Positions 27,358-35,921 of a stretch of 64,000 nt of DNA are shown here, piece by piece. The notes beneath the pieces are model-generated. The model saw only the letters and a program-made list of their open reading frames with translations, was not told the DNA's origin and ran no database searches. Within the stretch, counting starts at the first letter, position 1, and each line of letters starts with the position of its first letter. This stretch comes from Lysobacter sp. ISL-50 (GTDB lineage Bacteria; Pseudomonadota; Gammaproteobacteria; Xanthomonadales; Xanthomonadaceae), in NCBI RefSeq assembly GCF_018612875.1, contig NZ_JAGGRI010000038.1:113120-177119 (forward strand), given 5' to 3'. The translations under genes and the position numbers were made by a program.

Positions 27358-27987
27358 ATGACCGACAAACTCAAGACCCGTTTCTTCGCCCTGACCGCGT
27401 CCATCGCGGCCTTGCTGGGTGCGTCCGCGCACGCGCAGGATCTGCCGGCGGGTTGGGACCCGCGCAGCGGCGACGGCTGGGTGGATGCGTGGTTGGGCGA
27501 CATCAGCCGCTATGGCGCGCGTTATCGCGAACCGTTCGTGGACGAGATGGTGCGTTACTACGGCGCGCCGCGCGAATTGGTCAGCGATCTGCTCGACCGC
27601 CGCCGCTGGACGCCAGGCGATGTCTACTACGCCTGCGCGATCGCCCAGGTGCTGGGCCGTCCCTGCCGCTACGTGGTGGACGAATGGGACCGCGATCATG
27701 TCGAAGGCTGGGGCGGGGTGGCGCTGCGGCTCGGGGTGAAGCCCGGTTCGAGCGAGTTCCACAAGCTCAAGCGCGGCTTCGTGCCGACCTACGACCGCTG
27801 GGGCCGGCCGATCGTCATCGACAGCGAATTGCGCCGCGATTTTCCCAATCGCCCGTATCGCGATTACGCCGATGCCGCGCCGGCCAAGAGCAAGGCCGGC
27901 AAGGGCGGCGGCGAAAAAGCCCATGGCGGCAAGGACAAGGCCAAGCCGGCGAACCGCGGCCACGGCAAGGCGCCGGGGCAGGGCTGA
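27358..27987 (+). CDS. Exported protein of unknown function with Lys/Gly-rich tail (209 aa)
   Basis: A signal peptide ends at about SAHAQDL (26). The core (27-170) is aromatic- and Arg-rich (DGWVDAWLGDISRYGARYRE, WTPGDVYYACAIAQ) and the last 40 residues are a Lys/Gly/Pro basic tail. Homologues without assigned function occur in related bacteria in my general knowledge. Two Cys (YACAI and RPCRY) may pair. A strong-stem hairpin follows downstream. Confidence 0.7.
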   Translation: MTDKLKTRFFALTASIAALLGASAHAQDLPAGWDPRSGDGWVDAWLGDISRYGARYREPFVDEMVRYYGAPRELVSDLLDRRRWTPGDVYYACAIAQVLGRPCRYVVDEWDRDHVEGWGGVALRLGVKPGSSEFHKLKRGFVPTYDRWGRPIVIDSELRRDFPNRPYRDYADAAPAKSKAGKGGGEKAHGGKDKAKPANRGHGKAPGQG

Positions 27988-28018
27988 GCGTTGCGCCACT
28001 TGATGTGAATCCGAACGA

Positions 28019-28044
28019 CGGCGGCCGCGAGGCCGCCGCTTTCG
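28019..28044 (+). terminator. GC-rich hairpin, probable terminator
   Basis: CGGCGGCC, loop GCGA, GGCCGCCG followed by CTTTCG. The stem is perfect but the T tract is short, so efficiency is uncertain. Confidence 0.55.
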
Positions 28045-28120
28045 TTGGTGCGTATCGTCGCCGCGAAGCTTCGCCCATCCAGGTGGCGCCGGCAGGCCTT
28101 TCGGCGGCTATCATCGGCCC

Positions 28121-28648
28121 ATGAACGACTCGTCCTCTTCCGCCAACCCCGTCCCGATCGAGATCGTCGGCGAGGTGCGCATCGTCGATTTCCATCCGCG
28201 CTGGCGCGAGGATTTCGCTCGCCTCAACATCGAATGGCTGGAACGCTGGTTCAAGGTCGAACCGGTCGATCGCGAAGTGCTCGGCGATCCGCAGACCCAT
28301 CTGCTCGACGGCGGCGGCCGGGTGCTGTTCGCGGTGGACGACAGCGATCGCGTGCTCGGCACGGTCGCCCTGCTGCGTTACGACGACGGCTTGGTCGAGC
28401 TGACCAAGATGGCGGTGGAACCGGCGCTGCGCGGCGGCGGCATCGGCCGCAAGCTGATGCGCGGGGCGATCGAAGCGTTCGTGCAGATGGGCGGGCGCGA
28501 GCTGTTCCTGGAGTCGAGCAAGAAACTCGGGCCGGCGCTGAAACTGTACGAAAGCGTGGGCTTCCGCCATCACCCGGCGCCGCGGCCGGGCTCGCATTAT
28601 CAGCGCGCCGATGTGTACATGATCTGGGAGCCCGATCCGGCGGCGTGA
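28121..28648 (+). CDS. GNAT-family N-acetyltransferase (175 aa)
   Basis: Acetyl-CoA-dependent acetyltransferase with a single GNAT domain. LTKMAVEPALRGGGIGRKLM contains the pyrophosphate-binding R-x-x-G-x-G/A loop, and ALKLYESVGF is the typical C-terminal motif. The acceptor is unknown. The gene is flanked by hairpins and is probably monocistronic. Confidence 0.9.
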   Translation: MNDSSSSANPVPIEIVGEVRIVDFHPRWREDFARLNIEWLERWFKVEPVDREVLGDPQTHLLDGGGRVLFAVDDSDRVLGTVALLRYDDGLVELTKMAVEPALRGGGIGRKLMRGAIEAFVQMGGRELFLESSKKLGPALKLYESVGFRHHPAPRPGSHYQRADVYMIWEPDPAA

Positions 28649-28878
28649 TCACCGGTTGATGGAACCCCGATTGAGCCTCTCTCCCGCTTGCCACCCAAGG
28701 TGACTGCCTTCGGGGCGCGGGGGGAGCGGACGTTGCTTGCGAGCCACTGGCTCACACGTCCGCGAACGCCCAAACGCTATGCGTTTGGGCCGGGGTGGGG
28801 TTGGGTTGAAGGTGCGCGGGCCGGCGCGGAATCCAGGCAACAGCATTCGCGCCTGCGGCGCTCATCCCTCACCCCAGC

Positions 28879-28947
28879 CCTCTCCCGCAAGCGGGAGAGG
28901 GAGCATGAGAGGGAGACGGAGCGGGAGAGGGAGCGCGAGAGGGAGGT
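28879..28947. repeat. Hairpin and GGGAG purine-rich simple repeat
   Basis: CCTCTCCCGC-AA-GCGGGAGAGG (28879-28900) is a perfect 10-bp hairpin. It is followed by imperfect repeats of GAGAGGGAG up to the stop of the ABC exporter gene. The strong strand asymmetry (almost all purine on plus) suggests slippage expansion. The surrounding interval 28649-28947 shows no gene. Confidence 0.7.
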
Positions 28948-30786
28948 CTAAGCGACCACTTCGTCTTCCTGCCGCTGCTGCAGATCCCACATCTGCGCAT
29001 ACACCCCGTCCATCGCCAGCAACTGGCTGTGGGTGCCGCGTTCGAGGATGCGGCCGGCGTCCATCACCAGGATCTGGTCCGCATCCATCACCGTCGATAG
29101 GCGATGCGCGATCACCAGGGTCGTGCGGCCCACCGCGAGCCGGTCCAGTTCGTCCTGGATCGCGCGTTCGGACTTGGAATCCAGGGCCGAGGTGGCTTCG
29201 TCGAAGATCAGGATCGACGGGTTCTTGAGCAACGCGCGCGCGATCGCCACGCGCTGCTTCTCGCCGCCCGACAGCTTGAGGCCGCGCTCGCCGACCGGGG
29301 TTTCGTAACCGTCGGGCAGGCCGACGATGAAGTCGTGGATGTGCGCGGCGCGCGCGGCCGTTTCGACGTCGGCGTCCTGCGCTTCGGGCCGGCCGTAACG
29401 GATGTTGTAGCCGATGGTGTCGTTGAACAGCACCGTGTCCTGCGGAACGATGCCGATCGCGCCGCGCAGCGAGGATTGCGTCAGCGCGCGCAGATCGCGG
29501 CCGTCGATCTCGATCGCGCCGCTGTCGATGTCGTAGAAGCGATACAGCAACCGCGCCAGCGTCGATTTGCCCGAGCCCGAGTGGCCGACCACCGCGACGG
29601 TGGCGCCGGCGGGAATCTCGAAATCGATGCCGCGCAGGATTTCGCGGCGGGTGTCGTAGCTGAAGCGCACATCGCGGAAGGCCACGCTGGGCTGCGCCGC
29701 GGTCAGCGTCTGCGCGTCGGGCGCATCGCGCACGTCCTGGCGTTCGTCGAGCAGGCCGAACAACCGCTCCATGTTGGTCAGGGCCTGCTTCACTTCGCGG
29801 TACATCATGCCGAGCATGAACAACGGCGCCGACAGCTGCAGCAGGTACGCGTTGACCAGGACCAGGTCGCCGACCGTCATCGTGCCCTCGACCACGCCGT
29901 GCGCGGCCAGCCACATCATCGCCGTCACGCCCAGCGCGACCACCAGGCTCTGGCCGAGATTGAGCACCGCCAGGGTCTTGATCGACATCACCATGGAATT
30001 TTCCACATGGCGCAGGTTGTCGTCGTAGCGGCGCGCTTCGTGCTCTTCGTTGTTGAAGTACTTGACCGTCTCGTAGTTGAGCAGCGAATCCACCGCGCGC
30101 TCGTTGGAGCGGGTGTCGGCCTCGACCAGCGCGCGGTAATAACGCGTGCGCCACTCGGTCACCGAGAACGTCCATGCGCCGTAGAGCACCAGGGTGCCGA
30201 TCGCGACGGCGGCGAAGCGCCAGTCGTAGATCCACACCAGCACCGTGGTCACCATCGCCACTTCCAGCAAGACCGGGATGATGGTGTAGATGGTCCAGTC
30301 CAGCAGTTCGGCGATCGAGCTGCCGCCACGCTCGACATCGCGGGCGACGCCGCCGGTGCGGCGGGCGAGATGGAATTTCAGGCTCAGTCCGTGCAGATGC
30401 TTGAACACTTGCAAGGTCACCTGGCGCGAGGTGCGCGCCATGACCCGCGCGAACACCACCTGGCGCAGTTCGGTGAACAAGGTCACGCCGATGCGCGCGA
30501 TGCCGTACGACAGCAGCAGGCCGACCGGCAACAGCAGCGGGGTCACCGGCACGTTGAGGCGGTCGATCAGATGCTTGAGCGCCAGCGGCACGTACAGATT
30601 GATCAGCTTGGCCGCGAGCACCATCGCCAGCGCCAGCGCGATCCGGCCCACATAGGGCCGCAGGTACGGCAGCAGCGAGGCGATCACCGACCATTCGCTG
30701 CGCCGCTCGCTGGCGCGCGCGACCGGCGCGGCGCCGTCGGTGGGGTGGTCGGCGGCGGGCGTCTCGACGGGCGGGATGGCGGTCAT
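28948..30786 (-). CDS. ABC exporter, fused permease and ATPase, Atm1/MsbA type (612 aa)
   Basis: Half-transporter with a six-helix membrane domain (about 55-340) and a C-terminal ATPase. Walker A is GHSGSGKST, the signature [14 protein letters not shown], Walker [13 protein letters not shown] and the H-loop VIAHRLST. The segment [19 protein letters not shown] is a hallmark of the Atm1/ABCB7/HMT1 group, so the cargo may be a glutathione/persulfide conjugate or metal-thiol complex rather than lipid A. A homodimer in the inner membrane is expected. ATG 30786 precedes [13 protein letters not shown]. No partner gene is adjacent. Confidence 0.93.
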   Translation of the reverse strand: MTAIPPVETPAADHPTDGAAPVARASERRSEWSVIASLLPYLRPYVGRIALALAMVLAAKLINLYVPLALKHLIDRLNVPVTPLLLPVGLLLSYGIARIGVTLFTELRQVVFARVMARTSRQVTLQVFKHLHGLSLKFHLARRTGGVARDVERGGSSIAELLDWTIYTIIPVLLEVAMVTTVLVWIYDWRFAAVAIGTLVLYGAWTFSVTEWRTRYYRALVEADTRSNERAVDSLLNYETVKYFNNEEHEARRYDDNLRHVENSMVMSIKTLAVLNLGQSLVVALGVTAMMWLAAHGVVEGTMTVGDLVLVNAYLLQLSAPLFMLGMMYREVKQALTNMERLFGLLDERQDVRDAPDAQTLTAAQPSVAFRDVRFSYDTRREILRGIDFEIPAGATVAVVGHSGSGKSTLARLLYRFYDIDSGAIEIDGRDLRALTQSSLRGAIGIVPQDTVLFNDTIGYNIRYGRPEAQDADVETAARAAHIHDFIVGLPDGYETPVGERGLKLSGGEKQRVAIARALLKNPSILIFDEATSALDSKSERAIQDELDRLAVGRTTLVIAHRLSTVMDADQILVMDAGRILERGTHSQLLAMDGVYAQMWDLQQRQEDEVVA

Positions 30787-31031
30787 GCGGTCCTTGGCGG
30801 GCGGTGGCGGCTGAGGATAGAACCTCAAGCGCGCTTGCGGTCAAGCCGAAGGCGGCGCGACTGCGGGATCGCGCTCGAAAAGCGCGGGCGAGGCGTGGCA
30901 TCCTGGGTGCGGCCGCGTGTCGCCGCAAGGCGCCGTGCCTGTACGATCCCGCCGCGCCGGCATGGCCGCCGGGCTAACGATGGAACCAGCCGCAGTCGAT
31001 CAGCCGTATCCGAGCAAGGAGCAATGCAGGC

Positions 31032-31862
31032 ATGACAGCCGTGAAAGGCGGATTCGCCGCCGTGATGTCCGTGGTGACGCTGTGGGTCGGCGCCGTCGTC
31101 GCCGCGCCGCAGCAGATGCGCCCGCCCGGCGACTTCGAGGTCTTTCCCGATCCGGCCGCGCAGCCGAAGGAACCGTCGCTCAGCGCCTGTTTCCTGCTGT
31201 TCGACGTCAACGGCGGCGAAGTCCGGCGTTCGCCCGCGCAAGGCTGCGCGCGCCGGGTCGCGCCGGGAGAGACCTTCGAGATCGCCGCGAACCTGGCCGG
31301 ACTGGACGCGGGTGTGGTGCGCGGCAACGCGGCGACCCGCGGCGCGCAGAACCTCGAAGCGGCCCTGGGCTATGCGCCGCCGGGCGACGCGCGCGAACAG
31401 GTGCAGAACCTGGGTGCCGGCCGCATGGGCGAGTACCTGAGCCGATTCACCTACGGCAACGCCGACACCCGCAGCGGCGGCGAGTACTGGAACGGCGGTT
31501 CGCTGGAGATTTCGCCCAGCGAGCAGATGCACTTCCTGAGCCGCCTGTTCCGCAACGAATTGCCGGCCAGCCGTCAGGCCATGACCGAAGTGCAGGCCAT
31601 GCTGGGCCAGCCGCCGGAAGTGATGGTCGGCCGCAACGGCGTGGCGATCGTGCGCGTCCCGCGGATCGGCGACACCTCGGTGATCGGCAAGAGCGCTTCG
31701 CTGGTGGTCGGCAATGAAGCGATCAGTTGGCAGGTCGGCCAGATCGACCGCGGCAGCCGCCGCTTCGTCTTCGTCAGCTGCGTGACCGGGCCGCGCAGTC
31801 TGCCGCGCAATGCCGCGGCGGTGCTGGCGGCGGCCGAGTTGCGCAACGGCGGGGCGCTCTAA
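31032..31862 (+). CDS. Catalytically degenerate class D beta-lactamase-like exported protein (276 aa)
   Basis: A signal peptide ends near VVAAPQ (25). The mature protein follows the OXA (class D) serine beta-lactamase order: ACFLLFDVNGGEV and RRVAPGETFEIAANLAGLDAG align with the active-site region, YGNADTRSGGEYW (141-153) with the YGN box and GSLEISPSEQMHFLSRLF (156-173) with the conserved WLEG..KISP..Q..FL segment. The nucleophile motif SxxK is replaced by ETFE (80-83), the KTG box by KSA (220-222), and no SxV precedes YGN. It should not hydrolyse beta-lactams; a binding, sensing or structural role is inferred. It could also be described as a penicillin-binding-protein-like pseudoenzyme. Confidence 0.82.
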   Translation: MTAVKGGFAAVMSVVTLWVGAVVAAPQQMRPPGDFEVFPDPAAQPKEPSLSACFLLFDVNGGEVRRSPAQGCARRVAPGETFEIAANLAGLDAGVVRGNAATRGAQNLEAALGYAPPGDAREQVQNLGAGRMGEYLSRFTYGNADTRSGGEYWNGGSLEISPSEQMHFLSRLFRNELPASRQAMTEVQAMLGQPPEVMVGRNGVAIVRVPRIGDTSVIGKSASLVVGNEAISWQVGQIDRGSRRFVFVSCVTGPRSLPRNAAAVLAAAELRNGGAL

Positions 31863-31907
31863 CTCAATTGCGCGCGAACGGCGGCGCGGACGATCCGCGC
31901 CGTCGCC

Positions 31908-33503
31908 TCAGTCCCGCGCCTTCACCCGCTCCCAATCCAGCCCGAACCGCGCCAGATACTTGCGCAGCCGGTCGGCGTCGTTGCTGCTGGCCTTGCTCGC
32001 GCGCGACACCGCGAACAATTCGCGGCCGGCTTGCGACAGGCTTTTGGCCTGAGCGCACGCGCGCAGCACGTCCTCCAGTTGCACGCGCTCGAAACGGTCC
32101 AGTCGCGCGGCGTCTTCGCCGAGTACGCGCTCCAGCGCCGAGGCCTGCGCCGGCGCGCCGTGCCATTGCCGGCGCAGGCGCGTGATCTCCTCTTCGACCA
32201 GATCGATGCGGATGCGTCCGCCTTCGGCCAGGGTCGCCAGACGCATCACTGAGGCGCCCAGATCGCGGAAATTTCCGCTCCAGCTCGCATCGCCGCCGCG
32301 GGCGAAGGCGAGATAACGTTCGCGCGCTTCCTTGTTGAACATGACCCGCTGGTGGTTCTCGCGCGAATGCCGTTCGAGTTCGAAATCCAGGTTGGGCTCG
32401 ATGTCTTCCGCGCGCTCGGCCAGGCCGGGCAGGCGGTAGGTCCACAGATTCAGCCGCGCCAGCAGATCCTCGCGGAAGCGGCCTTCCAGCACCGACAACT
32501 GCAAGTCGCGGTTGGTGCCGGCGATCAGCTGGAAATCGCTTTCGACTTCCTTGTCGCCGCCGACTGGCAGGAAGCGTTTCTCCTCCAGCGCGCGCAGCAG
32601 CATGGCCTGTTCGTCCAGGCCCAGCTCGCCGATTTCGTCGAGGAACAGCAGGCCCTGGTGCGCCGAACGCAGCAGGCCGGCGCGATCGGCCGAAGCGCCG
32701 GTGTAAGCGCCCTTGATGTGGCCGAACAAGGTGCTCATCGCGCCGTCGCCGCGCAGCGTCGCGCAGTTCACCTCGACGAAGCGTCCGGGCAGCTGATGCT
32801 TCTGTTTCTTCAGATCGAACACCCGCCGCGCCAGTTGACTCTTGCCGGCGCCGGTCGGGCCCATCAGCAGCATCGGCGACTTCGAGCGCGTGGCCACCGT
32901 TTCGATCTGCTCGATCATGCGGTTGAACGCGGGATTGCGCGTGGCGATGCCGCTCTTGAGCAGGTCGCGATCGTGCAGGCGCTGCTCGGCGAAGCGCTGG
33001 GCGATGCGGTCGTAGCGCGACAGGTCCAGATCGATCAACGCATACGAACCCGGATCGGTGCCTTTTTGTTTGCGCGGCGGCGCGGTCTGCAGCAGGCGGC
33101 CAGGGAACAGGCGGCTTTCGGTGAGCAGGAACCAGCAGATCTGGCTGACGTGGGTGCCGGTGGTGATGTGGACGTAGTAGTCCTCTTCCTCGGGGCGGAA
33201 GTCGTAACCGCGCACGAAGTCGTCGAGCACGCCGTAGACGGCTTCGAAATCCCACGGATCGGCGAGGAAGGTGTCGTGGCGGCGGACGCGGGTCTCGGGC
33301 GAGACCTGGGCCAGATCCTCCCCGACCTGATGGGCGAGTTGAGCGAAGCGGTGCTCATCGACCAGCAGCTCCAGCCGGTCGAGCAGGAAATCCTCATGCA
33401 TGCCCAGCGACACGGTCGGCCGCCACTTCTCCCAGCGGCCCGGGCCATAGCCGGCCGCGTCGAGCTGGGTGCCGAGCATGCCGATCACTACTTGGCGTTT
33501 CAT
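31908..33503 (-). CDS. rtcR: RtcR, sigma-54-dependent activator of RNA repair (531 aa)
   Basis: Activator of the rtc RNA-repair genes. The N-terminal RtcR/CARF-type sensor (about 1-180) starts MKRQVVIGMLGTQLDA; in a studied relative this domain recognises cleaved tRNA ends carrying 2',3'-cyclic phosphate. The central AAA+ domain has Walker A GPTGAGKSQ, a GAYTGA sigma-54-contact loop (Tyr variant of GAFTGA) and LLFLDEIGELG. A Fis-like DNA-binding helix-turn-helix closes the protein (SLSQAGRELFAVSRASKASS). ATG 33503 was preferred over an upstream in-frame ATG at 33635 because the latter adds 44 non-homologous residues overlapping the target promoter. It is divergent from rsr, its presumed target. 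Confidence 0.96.
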   Translation of the reverse strand: MKRQVVIGMLGTQLDAAGYGPGRWEKWRPTVSLGMHEDFLLDRLELLVDEHRFAQLAHQVGEDLAQVSPETRVRRHDTFLADPWDFEAVYGVLDDFVRGYDFRPEEEDYYVHITTGTHVSQICWFLLTESRLFPGRLLQTAPPRKQKGTDPGSYALIDLDLSRYDRIAQRFAEQRLHDRDLLKSGIATRNPAFNRMIEQIETVATRSKSPMLLMGPTGAGKSQLARRVFDLKKQKHQLPGRFVEVNCATLRGDGAMSTLFGHIKGAYTGASADRAGLLRSAHQGLLFLDEIGELGLDEQAMLLRALEEKRFLPVGGDKEVESDFQLIAGTNRDLQLSVLEGRFREDLLARLNLWTYRLPGLAERAEDIEPNLDFELERHSRENHQRVMFNKEARERYLAFARGGDASWSGNFRDLGASVMRLATLAEGGRIRIDLVEEEITRLRRQWHGAPAQASALERVLGEDAARLDRFERVQLEDVLRACAQAKSLSQAGRELFAVSRASKASSNDADRLRKYLARFGLDWERVKARD

Positions 33504-33629
33504 GGTGATCCGATTGGATAGATTCTTATCTTTTAGTATAGATATTTTCCGGATCAAAGACGCGATTGGAATATGGGTATTCAGGTAAATTTCTTTTAAA
33601 TCAATGCGATGGTGTTCCGTCTCCGAAGT

Positions 33630-33645
33630 TGGCACGGCACTTGCT
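33630..33645 (+). promoter_or_regulatory. Sigma-54 promoter (-24/-12) for rsr-Y RNA-rtcBA
   Basis: TGGCACGGCACTTGCT matches the sigma-54 consensus TGGCACG-N4-TTGC(A/T) at every position. The GG is at 33631-33632 and the GC at 33643-33644, placing the transcription start near 33656, about 24 bp before the rsr ATG. The AT-rich 33520-33600 interval between it and rtcR is where the RtcR enhancer sites and the rtcR promoter should lie. Confidence 0.9.
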
Positions 33646-33679
33646 CTGGTACAGGCAAGTCCCCAGACGGAATGCCCCG

Positions 33680-35230
33680 ATGGCCAACTTCAATCTCTTC
33701 GCTTCCGCCCGTGGCGCTTCGGCACCGGCGGCCACCTCGCGCAACGAGGCCGGCGGCCTGGCGTATGTGCGCCGCCCGCAGACGGCGCTGGCGCTGTACG
33801 CGGCCACCGGCTGTTTGAACAACACTTACTACGCCAGCGCCGAGGAGCAGCTCGATCACGTCCTGGCCCTGTGCGCGCAGGTCCAGCCGGACTTCGTGGC
33901 CAAGACCGCGATCCACACCCGCCAACGCGGCCATATGAAGGACATGCCGGCGTTGCTGCTGGCCAGCCTGACCGCCCGCGATGGCGCCGCGTTCGAGCGT
34001 GCGTTCGGCCGGGTGATTGATAACGGCCGCATGCTGCGCACGTTCGTCCAGATCGTGCGCAGCGGCCGGATCGGTCGCAAGTCGCTGGGTTCGCAGCCCA
34101 AGCGCCTGGTGCGGCAGTGGTTGGACAACGCCTCGGTGGAGCAGTTGTTGGCCGCGGCGATCGGCCAGCAGCCCTCGCTGGCCGACGTGATCAAGATGGT
34201 CCATCCCAAGCCGGCCGATGCCGAGCGCGCGGCGCTGTATGCGTGGCTGATCGGCAAGCCGTTCGACGAAGCGGCGCTGCCGGCCAAGGTGCGCGCGTTC
34301 GAGGCCTTCAAGCGCTCGACCGATGCGCCGATGCCGAAGCTGCCGTTCCAGTACTTCACCTCGCTGCCGTTAAGCGTGGCGCACTGGACCCAGTTGGCGC
34401 GCACGGTGTCGTGGCAGACCTTGCGCATGAACCTCAACACCTTCCAGCGACATGGGGTGTTCGCCGATCCGGCGGTGGTGACCGAGATCGCCGCGCGTCT
34501 GGCCGACGCCGATGAAATCCGCAATGCCCGCGTGTTCCCGTACCAGTTGTTGAGCGCGTATCACGCTGGCGGCGAATTGCCGGCGCCGATCATTGCCGCC
34601 CTGCAGAAGGCGATGGAGATCGCGACCGGCCAGGTGCCGGCGCTGCAGGGCGAGGTGGTGGTCGCAGTGGACGTGTCGGGTTCGATGAGCGCGTCGATCA
34701 GCGGTTACCGCAAGGGCGCGACCAGCAAGGTGCGGTGCGTGGACGTGGCGGCGCTGATCGCGGCGTGCATCCAGCGCAATCATGCGGCCGCGCGGGTGAT
34801 GCCGTTCGACACCGAAGTGCGCCGGTTGCGGCTGAACCCGCGCGACAGCGTCACCACCCAGGCGGCGCAGTTGGCGTCGTTGTGCGGCGGCGGTACCGCG
34901 GTGAGCGCGCCGTTGGCGCAGTTGAACCGGGAGAAGGCCAAGGTCGATCTGTTGGTGATGGTGTCCGACAACGAGAGCTGGCGCGACACCCGCAGCGGCG
35001 GTGCGACCGCGACGATGCGCGAGTGGGCGCGGATCAAGGCGCGTTGCCCGGACGCGCGGCTGGTCTGCATCGACTTGCAGCCGACCGCGACCAGCCAGGC
35101 GGTCGAGTCGCTGGACGTGTTGCATATCGGCGGCTTCAGCGATGCGGTGTTCGATCTGTTGGCGGTCTACGCGGCGCAGGGCAGCGATGCCGCGCGCTGG
35201 GTCGATCGGATCGGATCGATACCGTTGTAA
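33680..35230 (+). CDS. rsr: Rsr, bacterial Ro60 orthologue (TROVE domain plus vWA, 516 aa)
   Basis: RNA-binding ring protein that binds Y RNAs and misfolded RNAs, often with exoribonucleases. The TROVE HEAT-repeat part covers about 25-300 (TGCLNNTYYASAEEQLDHVL near the start, HTRQRGHMKDMPALLLASL). The vWA domain has the MIDAS motif VAVDVSGSMSAS (about 326-337) and VSDNESW. ATG 33680 (MANFNLFASARG) was chosen because it lies just downstream of the predicted sigma-54 start near 33656 and matches relatives; upstream in-frame codons precede the promoter. First gene of the rsr-Y RNA-rtcBA unit. Confidence 0.95.
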   Translation: MANFNLFASARGASAPAATSRNEAGGLAYVRRPQTALALYAATGCLNNTYYASAEEQLDHVLALCAQVQPDFVAKTAIHTRQRGHMKDMPALLLASLTARDGAAFERAFGRVIDNGRMLRTFVQIVRSGRIGRKSLGSQPKRLVRQWLDNASVEQLLAAAIGQQPSLADVIKMVHPKPADAERAALYAWLIGKPFDEAALPAKVRAFEAFKRSTDAPMPKLPFQYFTSLPLSVAHWTQLARTVSWQTLRMNLNTFQRHGVFADPAVVTEIAARLADADEIRNARVFPYQLLSAYHAGGELPAPIIAALQKAMEIATGQVPALQGEVVVAVDVSGSMSASISGYRKGATSKVRCVDVAALIAACIQRNHAAARVMPFDTEVRRLRLNPRDSVTTQAAQLASLCGGGTAVSAPLAQLNREKAKVDLLVMVSDNESWRDTRSGGATATMREWARIKARCPDARLVCIDLQPTATSQAVESLDVLHIGGFSDAVFDLLAVYAAQGSDAARWVDRIGSIPL

Positions 35231-35362
35231 GGCGGCGCAGGGATCGCGCCGCCGGGGCGCAAGGACGCGCCGCGGCGCGAACGCAGGGAACGCGTTCGCG
35301 AGGACGGGAGCGGATGCCCGTCCGCCGCACGCGCCAGGCCGGTGCGAGGCGGCGCAGGATGC

Positions 35363-35390
35363 GGCCGGCGGACAATGGGGTCCGCCGGCC
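35363..35390 (+). other. Strong hairpin between rsr and the Y-RNA array
   Basis: GGCCGGCGGAC and GTCCGCCGGCC form a perfect 11-bp stem with an AATGGG loop, 133 bp past the rsr stop and 31 bp before the first Y-RNA-like unit. No T tract follows, so it could be a processing or attenuation structure rather than a terminator. Confidence 0.6.
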
Positions 35391-35420
35391 GGCTTCGAAG
35401 GATTCGAGTTTGCCGTTGTA

Positions 35421-35549
35421 TTGCGAATGCTTGGCGAAACTACACCTATCACGTGCCAGGTCGCGGGTTCGAGTCCCGCCCGCCCGCAAGGGCGGTAGCT
35501 CAGTCGGATAGAGCGGGAAAACGTTTCGTCGCTTCTTGTCGCAGTGCAA
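35421..35549 (+). ncRNA. Y-RNA-like unit 1 with permuted tRNA module
   Basis: The ends pair as TTGC/GCAA and TGC/GCA around the conserved GCGAATGC strand. An 8-bp helix follows: GGCGAAAC (35433-35440) with GTTTCGTC (35523-35530). Inside is a tRNA mimic in permuted order: T arm GCGGG-TTCGAGT-CCCGC (35463-35479), acceptor-like helix CCGCCC-GCAA-GGGCGG (35480-35495) closed by a GNRA tetraloop, then TA and the D arm GCTC-AGTCGGATA-GAGC (35498-35514). This order, with Ro-binding stem in place of the anticodon arm, is that of the YrlA-type Y RNAs known from Salmonella. Boundaries are set by base pairing, not by mapped ends. Confidence 0.85.
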
Positions 35550-35605
35550 GGGCATCGGGTTTGCGGGTGGGTTCGGGCCGGGTTGGATCGGTCCGGCCGT
35601 CGTAC

Positions 35606-35730
35606 TGCGAATGCTCGCGAAACTACATCGGGACTCACAGACGCGGGTTCGAATCCCGCCCGCCGCAAGGCGGTAGTTCAGCCGGGTAGAACGGTGAGTA
35701 AGTCGTTTCGCGGAAAAACTTGTCGCAGCG
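35606..35730 (+). ncRNA. Y-RNA-like unit 2 with permuted tRNA module
   Basis: Same architecture as unit 1. Conserved strand GCGAATGC at 35607-35614; the 8-bp helix CGCGAAAC (35616-35623) with GTTTCGCG (35705-35712) is fully Watson-Crick. ACTCAC (35633-35638) with GTGAGT (35694-35699) makes a 6-bp helix where a tRNA anticodon stem would be. T arm GCGGG-TTCGAAT-CCCGC (35643-35659), acceptor-like helix CCGCC-GCAA-GGCGG (35660-35673), D arm GTTC-AGCCGGGTA-GAAC (35676-35692). The D stem differs from unit 1 by paired changes (GCTC/GAGC to GTTC/GAAC), which supports the structure. A hairpin GGCCGG...CCGGCC (35576-35598) separates units 1 and 2. Confidence 0.88.
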
Positions 35731-35778
35731 CGCCGGTTTCATGCTGTTCGAGCCGTGCGCTCATCGTTTCGCCGCTGT

Positions 35779-35895
35779 ATCGCGAATGCTTGTGGAACTA
35801 CATTAATCCTGGTGTCGTGGGTTCGAATCCCGCCCGTTGCGAAACGGTAGCTCAGTCGGTAGAGCGCAGAATGTTCCGCATCACCTGGTCGCGAT
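35779..35895 (+). ncRNA. Y-RNA-like unit 3 with permuted tRNA module
   Basis: The terminal helix ATCGCG/CGCGAT (35779-35784 with 35890-35895) includes the conserved GCGAATGC strand. The inner helix TGTGGAAC (35791-35798) with GTTCCGCA (35873-35880) is 8 bp with one G-U. T arm GTGGG-TTCGAAT-CCCGC (35817-35833), acceptor-like helix CCGTT-GCGA-AACGG (35834-35847) again with a GNRA loop, D arm GCTC-AGTCGGTA-GAGC (35850-35865). The acceptor helix has covaried relative to units 1 and 2 (GCC/GGC to GTT/AAC). Confidence 0.87.
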
Positions 35896-35921
35896 GCATC
35901 GGTTTTTGTTTCAAGCGCGTC

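Noticed and set aside
33504..33635. Longer RtcR start at 33635
   Set aside because: It would add 44 residues unlike any RtcR and overlap the sigma-54 promoter.
35461..35514. Ordinary tRNA gene
   Set aside because: T arm precedes the acceptor and D arms and there is no anticodon arm in place, so a functional tRNA cannot form from this order.
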